Part shown: positions 20,205 to 30,318 of the stretch, piece after piece
How positions within the stretch are numbered: position 1 is the first letter of the stretch
How the letters are laid out: every line of letters begins with the position of its first letter
Assembly (NCBI GenBank): GCA_951394045.1
Contig: OX595994.1
Location: forward strand, 806,001-870,000
Length of the DNA: 64,000 bases
Reading direction: 5' to 3'
Source of the DNA: Nitzschia sp. DOCU1
Lineage: Eukaryota > Bacillariophyta > Bacillariophyceae > Bacillariales > Bacillariaceae
Notes under the pieces: generated by a model
The model's input: the letters and a program-made list of their open reading frames with translations, nothing else
Databases searched by the model: none
Told to the model about the DNA's origin: nothing
Program-made: the position numbers and the translations under genes

Positions 20205-23200
20205 ATGTCGGATGAATCCTCCACCGGAAGCTCTAGCAGATCGTGTGACTGTCAGAATTGTGCTCAGAATGTTCGAATCTTGCTCAGCGATTCTTCCCAA
20301 GAGTTTTTCACCTTTCTGGACTACCACGCCTCGAACTATCGAGAACTGAATCCCCACATAGGCATCACAATCGAGGCCGTTAGAAACCTCGAATTTGAGA
20401 TGTTGGAATCGGATGACTGGGACGGGTCCATTTTCCCTTCCCAGTTGATTGGAAATTTAACTGCGAACGAAGTGCTGTGGGATCTTAATCACTTCATTCG
20501 GTCATCGGCATCGGCGGCATGGACGGAACTGCTCCCATTCCTCCGGAATCCTTCTTCCGTCTTTCACATGCCATCTGATGATGACGAAGGGGAGAAGGAG
20601 GAGCATTATAAGGCGATACCTTTTTTGATCCCACTGGATGGCGATTTGTTATCGATGTACTACAGAAGGGACCTTTTCCAGCAATACAACCTGACAATAC
20701 CAAGGACCTGGGACGAATACAACACTGCGGCAGCCTTCTTCGATGGCATGCCCCTAGGTCCTGGGGGTTCGCCGCTCTCTGGCAGCTGCATATCGAGGGT
20801 TGATGGCTGTAGTAATGATTACTGGACATCTCTGATCCTAGCCAGTATGACCCAGTCGTTTGGCACGTCTAGTGGATTTTTTTTGGACCCTTCGACGATG
20901 GATCCTCTCTTTGGAAAGGCAATGGAAGAAACCCTGAGAATAATGAGCGAGCAGCGTGCTAGTGGCCATGACGATGAGTTGACAGGGGATTGTCTGTTGT
21001 CAAACATGGCCTTCAATCAGGGCAACTGTGCTCTGACCTACAACTGGGGGAATCAAATTACTTTGGCTGATAGCGTCCTCTTTGATGTTGGTGTAGCACC
21101 AACGCCTGGGTCCCCAGTGGTGCTAGATCGACGAAGCGGAAAGCTAGTTAATTGTACACCGGCAATCTGTCCTCACGCAAAATACTACGACGACATTGGC
21201 CTCATCAACCAAGCTCCGTACGCTGCTTATGGAGGTTGGGTTGCAGGTGTCTCGAGTCGTGCCTCGGAAAGCCGGCAGTATGCTGTTGCCGATTTTCTCG
21301 CCTATGTGTCCAACAGCCAACAGTCGCTGGAGGATGTGTTGCCGAACAATCGGTCGTCGTTTGTACAACCTTTCCGGTATTCGCACATAAAATCCTCAAA
21401 CTGGATCGATGCTGGGTTTGGTCGGAGCCTTGCTTTGGACTACACTGAAGCAATTCGGAGGCTGAATTCAGAGAATGCTGTTCTAGAACTACGAGTGCCA
21501 TCTGCCGCGCACATGAGGGGTATTGTTGACCAGGAAGTCTTTGACTATCTGATGGCTACGGCGAACTATGATCTGACGCAAGAAGAGGATTTGAGTTTAC
21601 GCCGTAAGCACACTGCGAGGATGGAAGATCGCATCCAGGAACTAGTAAAATCGAAGAACCAGCATGATGATGATGCTTTCAGACTATCCGCTCTATATCC
21701 GCAGTCGATCGGACACTCGGGCATAACGGACATTGACCAAGAAAATTACATCAACGAGGATTTCCGATCTGCTGCTTGGGGATTGAGTGGTTTGATGTGC
21801 GTCACTTGTGTCACTCTCATGGTCTGGACTTTGCGACACCGTAACAATCGGGTGATGAAGGCTTTTCAGCCATTCTTGCTACTCCAAAGTACCTTCGGCC
21901 TGCTGCTCATGAGTGCCAGTATTATCCCGCTGGGTTTCGACGACTCTGGGTATGACGTTGAGCTTTTGGATATCACTTGCATGATATCACCGTGGCTGTA
22001 CGTTGTTGGCTTCACCATTTTCTTCTCGTCCGTGTATTCAAAGATACGGGAATGTATGAAGATCTACAAGGACCCTCAAAACCACAATATTCTCCTCGTA
22101 CAACCGATGTCGTGCATCAGACTATGCACGAGGTTGTTGATACTGAACGGTACGATCCTAGGACTTTGGACTGGCCTAGATCCCCTTCAATGGGTACGAG
22201 AGGACGTCGAAGGTGGCATCGTGCTCGAAGATGGTTCTGTAGAGACGTATGGAGCATGCCGTGGTGGATATCCAGCTCTTGCCTTTGCAATTGTACTGTA
22301 CGTACTGAACATGCTGATAACCTTGATTGCGACACTTCAAGCTTTCAAGTGCAGATTTTTGGTGTTGGAGTATAACGAGATGCAATGGCTACCCCTTTCT
22401 GTGTTCCCGTTCCTGGAAGTGTGGCTAATTGGAGGCCCAATTCTCCCGCTTGTTCGCGACGACCCCACAATAACGTTCGTCGTACTTACCATGATGATCG
22501 TTGTCAGCACTTCGGTTGGCGGAATGGCAGTATTTGCACCAAAGGACTGGTACATTAGAAAATTCTACCACTCCAATCCGAAACGCGACACAAGATTTCC
22601 GGAGCGTACGGGCTCGGCCGGGATAATGGTTCTTCAACATCCAACCGTAAGTACTCTCCTGTTTCTTTTCTCATCGCTCGTCCAACGGATTCTGACTAAA
22701 CTTCTTCACCCATAGGTTGAAAGTCAGAAGCAGATAGAATCTCTCAGTTTCAAGGTGGAACAGATGGAAGGCTGGAATACCGAGCTTGAAATCGAAATCA
22801 GAATGATGAAGGAGAAGTTGAAGGTACTGACAACAACCGAAAAGTTCCACATTCGCGAAAGCATCATCAATGCGTCTATGGCCGACGCAGACACACCTGA
22901 ATATCGAGGTAGCAAAGGTGGCATGGACGATTATGAACAAACCGAGATCAGCAAGTCCAACGACGATGACCTTGCGGCAGTGGAGCAATTTCAGCAGGTA
23001 TGGAGGATGCCAGACGATGAAGAGGACGAGGACCATCACCCCCCAGCGCCTCTTCCGAAGCAAGCGTCCTTCCATTCTCGGGCTGAATCGTTTGTGTACG
23101 ATGAGGATCAACCCAACTCAAGATCGGAAGAAATGTCTTCATATAGGAGTCGACCTGTATCGCAATCGAAGAACGCATTCTCTGACTCCTTCTCGGAACT

Positions 23201-24893
23201 TCCAGAAGATCCTCTTGCGAGGATCATGCGAATGGCAGAAGAAGACAATGAATCTCCGAAGCCTTCACCGAGGGTTCAGCGATCGCCCAAGCCTCCGCCG
23301 AAGGTTCAACGGTCGACAGCGACAAACCGCGACAATGGCCCGCAAGATCCACTGGAACTAATAGCCATGATGGATGACGAAGACAACGTCGGTCCCCAGG
23401 ATCCCCTTAGCCGTATTTCCATTACCGAGAAGGAAGGTAGCTTTGTTGAGGATCCTTCGGTAAGGCTAGCGGCGTTGGACGACGAAAGCGACCGGTCACC
23501 GGATCCACCTCCGCCAAAGCCAAAGCCACCCGCGAAGAAGAAGAGCACCCCTCAGCAAAAACGACAAGAAACTTCCGACGAAGACATTATCAAGCGCATC
23601 ATTGCTATGAGACTAGCGGCTGCGGAGAAGGGCGAGGATGGAAACGACTCCCCTCGCTCTACACCAGAGGATCCACTGGAACGTATCATGAATATGAATG
23701 CTGAAGATCAGCTCATCTCCGCTGCTGCCCTTATGCGCTATCTCGACCCCCAAGACGACGACGATGAAGAAGACGATGATGTGATTATTCGAAAACGGGA
23801 TTTCCAGGATTTGAGTTCGATGATTTACGATAATGATTTGGAAGAACTTGAGAAACGAGCAGCCAAATTGGCGGAATCTGTTAAGTCGAAGCTTACCGTC
23901 TCAAGCTTGGCCGACCTTACTCGGGAGACGGCGACAACTGTCGATGACAGCGACACGGGTATGGGTTACCTTGCATTGGCGATGGGAGGTCATAAGGACT
24001 CGATCAACACATCGCACGTTATGAACGGCCTTGACATTTCAAAGATTTCCAACGACGAAGATGGCGACAGGAGGTTTGTCTCGATGTCCGACTCGATCCT
24101 CGATTCTCCAAGTCGAATCACATCAAACGATCGCAGAGATGGACTGGTGCCGGAGGCTCCGGATCGCAGAGATGGACTGGTGCCGGGGGCTCCGAATGGT
24201 GGTTTTTACTCACCGCGCTCAAAAGCTTCTGCTGGAGAATCGTCCAGTGCTGATGCAAAACAAAGAAGCAACTTATCAGCGGCTGCATCCGCAGCTCTCG
24301 AGCAGGGAGATCATTACGCCACTCAATTGGCTGGAGAACCTTCACAAGGTGAAAGCACTCGATTTGCCCTCGGCTTGAACGGACGAAAAGAAACTATCAA
24401 CGATGTAGCCTTTAGAAGTCCGAAAACCCCGACGAAGAAGCCTCTGGGACTTCGAAAGCTCAGTTTCCAAGAAGAGGAGTCTCCTGCACAAGAGAACAAA
24501 TCCTATGCAATCTCAGATTGGGCGGCTGTCGGTGGTCTGGCCAATGTCCTCGCCGACTGGTCGGACTCTCAATCTAGTACCAGCTACGCGGAATCATCGA
24601 TTCCCGACTCTTCGGTAGCATCGGTCGAGGCTACAACGCGGGCTTCTGCGCTGGAGACGCCGATTGCAAAGGAGCTGGACCAGCTGGTTGGGAACATGGA
24701 TTGGGACGGTGTCAAGGTAGCAGCCGAAAACTACGAAATGAAAGGGGGCGCTTCGAAGGCTATACAAACACCGCCAGCATTGTCCACTTCATACGACGGA
24801 GTCATGTCGGCGCTAGAGGAGAAGCGCAAGAAGAAACGAGAGCTTGAAGCCTGGAAAAACTCGCTAGCAAAGAGTTTCACCAAGACTACTTGA
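20205..24893 (+). CDS. family C (GABA-B-like) 7TM receptor with solute-binding ectodomain and long repeat tail, copy B
   Basis: Exons 20205-22646 and 22716-24893 join in phase over a 69-bp GTAAGT...CCATAG intron (1539 aa). Residues ~20-480 are a solute-binding-protein-like ectodomain (IPFLIPLDGDLLSMYYRRDL; TIPRTWDEYNTAAAFFDG; GGWVAGVSSRASESRQYAVA), with NCTPAICPHAKYY matching copy A's DCTPELCPYSETS. Seven helices span ~523-780. The intron separates the 7TM part from a coiled coil (QKQIESLSFKVEQMEGWNTE) and a 700-residue cytoplasmic tail. The tail holds repeated DPLxRIxxM motifs, Pro-rich stretches, and a 33-bp tandem duplication. It ends in a Lys/Arg-rich helix (EEKRKKKRELEAWKNSLAK). The N-terminus SCDCQNCAQ precedes the ectodomain, with no visible signal peptide. 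Confidence 0.85.
23205..23710 (+). repeat. DPLxRIxxM motif repeats in receptor tail
   Basis: Protein-level repeats: DPLARIMRMAEED, DPLELIAMMDDED, DPLSRISITEKEG, DPSVRLAALDDES, EDIIKRIIAMRLA and DPLERIMNMNAED. Spacing is ~18-50 residues. Most start on a GATCC codon pair. They look like short helical docking motifs; no known name was recognised. Confidence 0.75.
24129..24194 (+). repeat. 33-bp tandem duplication in receptor tail
   Basis: Two adjacent 33-bp units (24129-24161, 24162-24194) encode DRRDGLVPEAP and DRRDGLVPGAP. They differ at about one base, so the duplication is recent and probably length-polymorphic. Confidence 0.85.
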
Positions 24894-24947
24894 GACTTCA
24901 GGAGTTTTTGCAGGAATTTCATCTAAAATAGTCAAGTACGAGTCAAT

Positions 24948-26125
24948 TCACACTATCAGATTACCTTCCAGCAAGTCATCTATGTCTGTAATGATCCAGT
25001 CTTCTTGGACGTTACGAAATGCACCTGCATGGTCCTTTTTTGTCTTGACAGTTGACTCCATCCGCACAAGGTGCGGGACGTTACGAACCGTGTCGCCGTC
25101 ATCTGTTCCTTGAAGGATTTCACCGCTCTCAACATCCTTTACATAAAATACTTCGTTGCACCAAACCAAGACCTGGGCGATCACGGTGCTCTCCATGATG
25201 CCCTTTTCAAGTTTATCTTTTCGCAACTTGTTCAAGTCGATTGCTCGATCTCTCGGAGACTTCTGCATCATCGTTCGGTAGGATTGAAGGAGGGCCTTGT
25301 CGGACTTCGTGTTGCCTCTGGAGATGTAAGGTATAGAGTAGAGACTGACGAGTTCGGCGGAGTATGGGATCGTCTTAAGACAAATTTCAGTCTCTTTGTC
25401 AATGTTTTTCTTCGCCGACTGGTACAAAGACACTAACTTCTCTTCAAACATGTCCTCGAGTGGAACATCCGCATCGGAACGCTTTTCTGCCTCCGAGCCA
25501 TCGTCCGCGCAATCGGCATCAGTTTTAGCCCCTCCCAAGGTGCGATGAAATCTTATTTCATACGAATCGATAATAATACTGTTCATTGAAACTTTCGGAC
25601 ACGGATGAGATGAAACAAAGTGTGCGGCCCAAAGGTCCGTCACCATCAAGACTCACCTGACTTGGAGGCCAAATTGGACAACAAACCCGCCACCCCCTGG
25701 GTAAATGCCCACGAAACTGAATCAGCCAGCTCGCCCTTCCAACTACCAAAGAACAGAAATTGATACAATGGAACATCCAAAAACATAAATGCCGACGCCA
25801 GCATGTTCATTTCGGGGCTTCCCGTATGTGTCGTTACGGACGAGAGAAGGTGTCCACGCGTTGCATGGTCAATAGTTCCTTCCACTAATCGGGGGAGCAG
25901 ATTGACATCATGTCGCCAAGGGAAAATGGTTTTGTTTGGCTTGGACCCAGTTGCTGATATGGCCTCATCGTCTGCTAGCGTTTCATCCCCTGGGGGCTCC
26001 TCGGTCGAGAAGAAGCGATGGACATCGAAAGCGCTTGATTGCGGCCATCCAAATCTTCGGCTAGAAGGTGGGAATAATCTGATGCTTCGCAGCCTGTGTA
26101 TAGCGTTCAAGTAGACTCGGGACAT
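24948..26125 (-). CDS. mitochondrial Tim44/NTF2-like candidate, paralogue 1
   Basis: Exons 26125-25657 and 25591-24948 join in phase (370 aa) over a 65-bp GTGAGT...GAAAG intron. The weak acceptor is supported by paralogue 2, which has GAAAAG at the same place before ...AATGAAC. The N-terminus MSRVYLNAIHRLRSIRLF resembles a mitochondrial presequence. Shared with paralogue 2: FPWRHDVNLLPRL, then SWAFTQGVAGLLSN before the intron, and a C-terminal domain with ESTVIAQVLVWCNEVFYVKD, LQGTDDGD, HLVRMES and WIITDIDDLLEGNL. The latter layout recalls Tim44/MRPL45-type NTF2-like folds, but I cannot confirm that. The function is unknown. Confidence 0.7.
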
Positions 26126-26569
26126 TGGGTCGGTCGCAGATGCGCTTGCCGAAACAGCCCACGACACAAATGTAGGAGGGTGAATGATTGATTGCTGCCA
26201 TCCTTTTGAGCTCCCATCGTCATCGTCGGCGGGAAAAAGACGGATGGAACGCGAGGTGAAAAGAAGGGGATGACGTGGAAAAGGGGCAATTAGGTGTTCT
26301 TCGCTGTGGGCGTCTTTCTTTGATGTGAAAACGGGGGCGAATCGCTTGTTGGTTGCTCTAACTCCCTACTGCACGTAGCTGAATACAAAAATTGCCGATA
26401 ATCTTTTGGTGCAACACTAGTCTATCGACAAACAGAGCCCTGGTGGGTGTCCGGAGTAGATGTTATTTGTTGTTACGAGGCAGGGATTTTAAAGTAGTAC
26501 GAGAGGCACCACCAAAAGGACGACCTTCTACATGGATTGCAAATCTCAATCGAAGAAGTAGCAAAACTC
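26126..26569. promoter_or_regulatory. region between tandem paralogues
   Basis: 444 bp between the start of paralogue 1 and the stop of paralogue 2. It includes CGGCGGGAAAAA (26227-26238... plus strand), the complement of an E2F-type TTTTTCCCGCCG, ~100 bp upstream of paralogue 1. No gene was seen. Confidence 0.4.
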
Positions 26570-27718
26570 TTACAGCATTAGATTACCATCCAAATGATCA
26601 TCAATGTCTGTGATTTGCCAATTGCCCGGGACCATGCGGAACGGAACAATCGGGTGTCGCCGTGGTATCGTCTGAACGACCATTTCAAATCGAACCAGAT
26701 GGAAGACTTTGCGGAACTCGTCGTCGTCACGACCTTGCAAGAGTACCCCCGTGGACAAGTCTTTAACCCAAAACACTTCATCACATTCTAACAGTACTTG
26801 GCAAATGACTGTGCTTTCAGCGTTGCCATGGTTCTGCATCTCCTCCACTAACTCACGATAAATGGGTATTGCTTCGCGTGGATGTACCTCTAATACATCT
26901 AGCAGCTGCTGATACTGCTCTTTCAGACCCGGATTACGCTTCAACATGGGTCGGGAGAGAAAGGGAAAGACAAATAGATTTTGAATGCGTGCTCGCGTTG
27001 GCCGACAGTCAAGCCGAACTTGTATTTGATGCTTGCCAAACTCGTGCGCCGATTGATACAAAGTTCGAAGTTTTTGCTCTACCATAAAGTTGGTATCGTC
27101 CACAATAGTGGAAGAATCAACATCCTCCGTTTCTGCATTTTCCGCTTTGGCCTTGTAGTCAAAGGTCAAATGCCCATCACCGTGTGAAAGTTTGTTCATT
27201 GGCACTTTTCACCAGGAAAATACCAAAAGTTGAGTATTGTCCTCAAAATCTCATTGACCTACGCGTCTCCTACAAAAGAACCTACCTCGATAGACATTCG
27301 ATAATATACCCGCCACACCTTGGACAAAGGCCCACGACATGTTTTCCGCCAAATCGTCTTGCCAGTCTCGGAAGAATATCAAATGGTACCACGGAACATT
27401 CATAAACATCCATGCCGTCGCCAGCTCATCAAGCAGCGGGTGGCTAGAATAGACATCTCCACCCAAAAGTGGCCCCTTTTCTTCGAATTCTGGTGATGTC
27501 GGGTCGAGCCGAGGCAAAAGCTCGGCCGAGTGCCGCCATGGAAAGAGTGGCGGTCGACTATGAGCGACGCGTTGGAAGGTTGCTTTGAGCAGTTTATCGC
27601 GGAGACCAGCTGTCGACGCGGGTTCATCCAAATCAGAGGACAGAAATCTTGACGTGGTCTCATGGAAACGTTGCAGCCGCCGATGCCGAAGTGGTAGCCG
27701 GTGCAACCGCATTCCCAT
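26570..27718 (-). CDS. mitochondrial Tim44/NTF2-like candidate, paralogue 2
   Basis: Exons 27718-27286 and 27204-26570 join in phase (355 aa) over an 81-bp GTAGGT...AAAAG intron placed exactly as in paralogue 1. ATG 27718 is the first in a frame that is closed by TAG upstream. The N-terminus MGMRLHRLPLRHRRLQRFHE is strongly basic and presequence-like. Conserved blocks: FPWRHSAELLPRL, MSWAFVQGVAGILSN, ESTVICQVLLECDEVFWVKD, LQGRDDDEFRKVFHLVRFEM, WQITDIDDHLDGNL. It is a direct tandem copy of its neighbour with clear but diverged identity, so the duplication is not recent. Confidence 0.7.
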
Positions 27719-27843
27719 ATTTTCTTGGACCGAGTGGCCTTTGCTGAGAGGCAAAGATCCAATCGACGTTGCGTTGGCAGACTAGAACATAAACGGCAAG
27801 AAGACTCTCCAGCTTGCAGCAACGAACTGAATACTAGCAGCAG

Positions 27844-28170
27844 TTAGATACCCAACTTTGATCTCGCGGCTTCAATAACAGGGAGGCATCGTCTACGTGG
27901 ACGTAGCGGAGCCACCGGCGTTTGCACCTTTTTGGTCGCATCGTCATCGTCGTTGTTCTCGGTTTCGCGGATCTTTGTCCTGTGCTTCTGTCCTTTGTCA
28001 GGAGCACAAGCACCCATTCTGACATTCGATGACGTCATAAAGCTAAAGTAAGTCCGTCGCTTTAAGCGTCCGCCATCACAAACTTCCACGCACGCGCGCA
28101 TTCGACAGCTCTCGAGGCGACACGTTGAACGTAGTAGATGTAGTACACACGTCGTTGAGAAGAGCCTCAT
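27844..28170 (-). CDS. doubtful small hypothetical protein
   Basis: A 108-codon frame with ATG at 28170, rich in Arg, Cys and Asp, with an NDDDDATKK stretch. An internal ATG at 28035 would give 64 aa. No domain or targeting signal is clear. A TGACGTCA palindrome (28030-28037) lies within it, so part may be promoter instead. Reported as possible only. Confidence 0.22.
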   Translation of the reverse strand: MRLFSTTCVLHLLRSTCRLESCRMRACVEVCDGGRLKRRTYFSFMTSSNVRMGACAPDKGQKHRTKIRETENNDDDDATKKVQTPVAPLRPRRRCLPVIEAARSKLGI

Positions 28171-28284
28171 CTACGGTAGAAGCTATGAGTTCAGCATCGA
28201 CTCCTGATTTTCAAACCAAATCGCTGCTACAACTAGATATAGTCCATTCTATAGACATGCATTTCTCATTGGTGTGATCCTTCC

Positions 28285-29832
28285 TTACATGGATTTGCGT
28301 CGCAAAAAGGATCGCGCGGCAGCCACTGCCAGACTGGCCGGACGCAGAGACGACTTCTTGTTACTAGCAGTAGCCGCATCTTCCTCCTGAGGAAGTGGCG
28401 GGGGTGCCGACTTTTTGGAAACCGGTTGTAAGGCGGCAAATAGCTTAAGGGGTTTGACAACACCCTCCTCCTGGTGCTGATGGTTTCGGTCAGAAGAAGA
28501 ACATTCCGGTGTGTGGGCTTCAAAAATGGGTGTTTCAGCGACGGCAATGTCTCTACTAGTAGCATTCGAGGAAGGCGTCTCGCCAATGGTCGCCGTTCGT
28601 TGAATTGTCATTGGCGTTTCGGCAGCGTAGGAAACACTCTGTCTCGGCATGGGCGTTTCCGCCACAACAACCGGATGCTTTGTTCGCACCGGAGAATGCA
28701 TCGAGGTTGCAGAGGCCTTGCTGCTAGTGACAGTTGGAGCTTTTGGGACAGAGAAACTGGAGGATGTCGAAACGTCCTCGGATGATTCTGCATGTTTGCG
28801 GGGCAAAATAGATTCTTCTTTGCCCTGATTTGGAGTAATGGTATTTCGTTTCTGCTCGGAGAGCGACTTGGGCGGCTTTTTGCTCTTTGGGTTCGTTCCA
28901 ACTGCAACAGTGGCCGGTTCCATGGTATCCAGCATCTTTTCGACATCTGTCAGCATGCCATGAAAATGGTTGACGCGACGATTGTTGGGCCGTTTGACCG
29001 CCAAGAACGGCCGGCGAGTCTGCTGCTTGTCTACTTGTTCTATTGATCGTTTTGCTTTCTTCTTCACGCGAGTCGTATCGACTTGTTCTTCCGTGGTCGT
29101 TGCCTTTGGTATGTAGGGATTCTCCACTTCAAAATAGTCTAGCAAACTTGTCACCACTTGAGGCACGCGTTTCCATAGGTACTTGGTCAAGAATTTCTGG
29201 CACACATAACTTCCAAAAGGTTCCTGGCTGGGAAGTAAAAAGGCAATCTTGGTCAATTGATCCACCAAATACTCGTGAAAGATTTCACTGGGTGTAATGG
29301 TAGAGGCTGCTGTCGCGGCGCTAGTAGTATCCAATCGTTTTCGCTTCTTGCGCTTCGTTTGGCTATTTCTAGATTTTGCATGAACCTTGGCAAAACGTTT
29401 CAAGAATGGATCCAGCTTGTCATCATTACATCGGACGCGTAGATCCAACAATAGCACCACCGTCCACTCAATGTTTAAAAGAGACACTTTTGGGCTGACA
29501 TAGCCAACTGTCGGTGGTGGTGGTGCTGCCTGGTTGGAGGGAGTCGTTTCATTGTTGTGATTGTTGTCACGTTGGAGGCTTTGCGGAGGCGACGACAATA
29601 CTAATCCTAGCAGCCACTTGAGCAACACGTCAAGGTGCTTTGGTTCTTGCATCAAGGATACACCATTTTGTTTGATCCAAATACGTGCCGAGCGCAAAGG
29701 ATCCTCCTGGGGCGGGGCATCGTCGGACGCATTGGCGTCATTGCTGGCATCCAAATGGAATGTGTGCCAATTCTTGAGTGGCGTCAGGTCCAAGGATACC
29801 TCTGGTATGGTACTGCCGTCGTTCGATGGCAT
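28285..29832 (-). CDS. hypothetical protein with ETP repeats
   Basis: 515 aa from ATG 29832; the frame upstream opens only with GTG. The N-terminal third is likely helical (KHLDVLLKWLLGLVLSS; SEIFHEYLVDQLTKIAFLLP; KFLTKYLWKRVPQVVTSLLD), separated by basic KRKKRKRL. The C-terminal half is disordered, Ser/Thr/Pro/Lys-rich, and repeats a VAETP-like core four times (VAETPMPRQ, AAETPMTIQ, IGETPSSN, VAETPIFE), each a minimal proline-directed phosphosite. It ends in AAARSFLRRKSM. A TTCGCGCCAA E2F-like sequence lies ~155 bp upstream (29986-29995). A nuclear, cell-cycle-linked role is a guess; no family was recognised. Confidence 0.65.
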   Translation of the reverse strand: MPSNDGSTIPEVSLDLTPLKNWHTFHLDASNDANASDDAPPQEDPLRSARIWIKQNGVSLMQEPKHLDVLLKWLLGLVLSSPPQSLQRDNNHNNETTPSNQAAPPPPTVGYVSPKVSLLNIEWTVVLLLDLRVRCNDDKLDPFLKRFAKVHAKSRNSQTKRKKRKRLDTTSAATAASTITPSEIFHEYLVDQLTKIAFLLPSQEPFGSYVCQKFLTKYLWKRVPQVVTSLLDYFEVENPYIPKATTTEEQVDTTRVKKKAKRSIEQVDKQQTRRPFLAVKRPNNRRVNHFHGMLTDVEKMLDTMEPATVAVGTNPKSKKPPKSLSEQKRNTITPNQGKEESILPRKHAESSEDVSTSSSFSVPKAPTVTSSKASATSMHSPVRTKHPVVVAETPMPRQSVSYAAETPMTIQRTATIGETPSSNATSRDIAVAETPIFEAHTPECSSSDRNHQHQEEGVVKPLKLFAALQPVSKKSAPPPLPQEEDAATASNKKSSLRPASLAVAAARSFLRRKSM

Positions 29833-30318
29833 GATGGATAGCGTAATGCTGAATAAAGATGTTGTGGTGTGACCGCAACCACAACAAGAAGGATGTTCTG
29901 GAATGATAGTGAGAGCTTGGGGCTGGTGCTGTTGGCATCGTTTGTGGGGTGTGAGAGACGCGGTGCCTTGCCGGCGCGAGCCAGCTTCGCGCCAATTTTC
30001 GAAAGGCAAGAAATGCACTGACTCGTTCGACTAAATCTTCCTCTTTGTCGACGACGACGAGGTCACCTTTTGACTTGCACTACAGTACTCTCTCGAGTAC
30101 GATAGCTCCTGTTTTTGCTGCGCCGACACCTAGTATCCCGGAGTACTGGTAGTTCTGCGGTAATACAAGACACTAGAGAGTACTGGTCCAACGCAGAGAG
30201 CTATGGACATCTCCACAGTCAGTCAGTAGGGAGTGTAGACCCGAATAACATTCTGAGCGCTTTATGACTAACTCGAACATGGACATGGACATATATCATA
30301 TCATTGTTGTCTATTTCC
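29833..30318. promoter_or_regulatory. upstream region of ETP-repeat gene
   Basis: 486 bp. It includes the E2F-like TTCGCGCCAA (29986-29995) and an 11-bp inverted pair, CAGTACTCTCT (30083-30093) and AGAGAGTACTG (30175-30185). The distal part should be the 3' UTR of Rpn9. Confidence 0.4.

Noticed and set aside
22117..23178. Minus-strand and shifted frames across receptor copy B
   Set aside because: Explained by the receptor's own frame; none has a domain.
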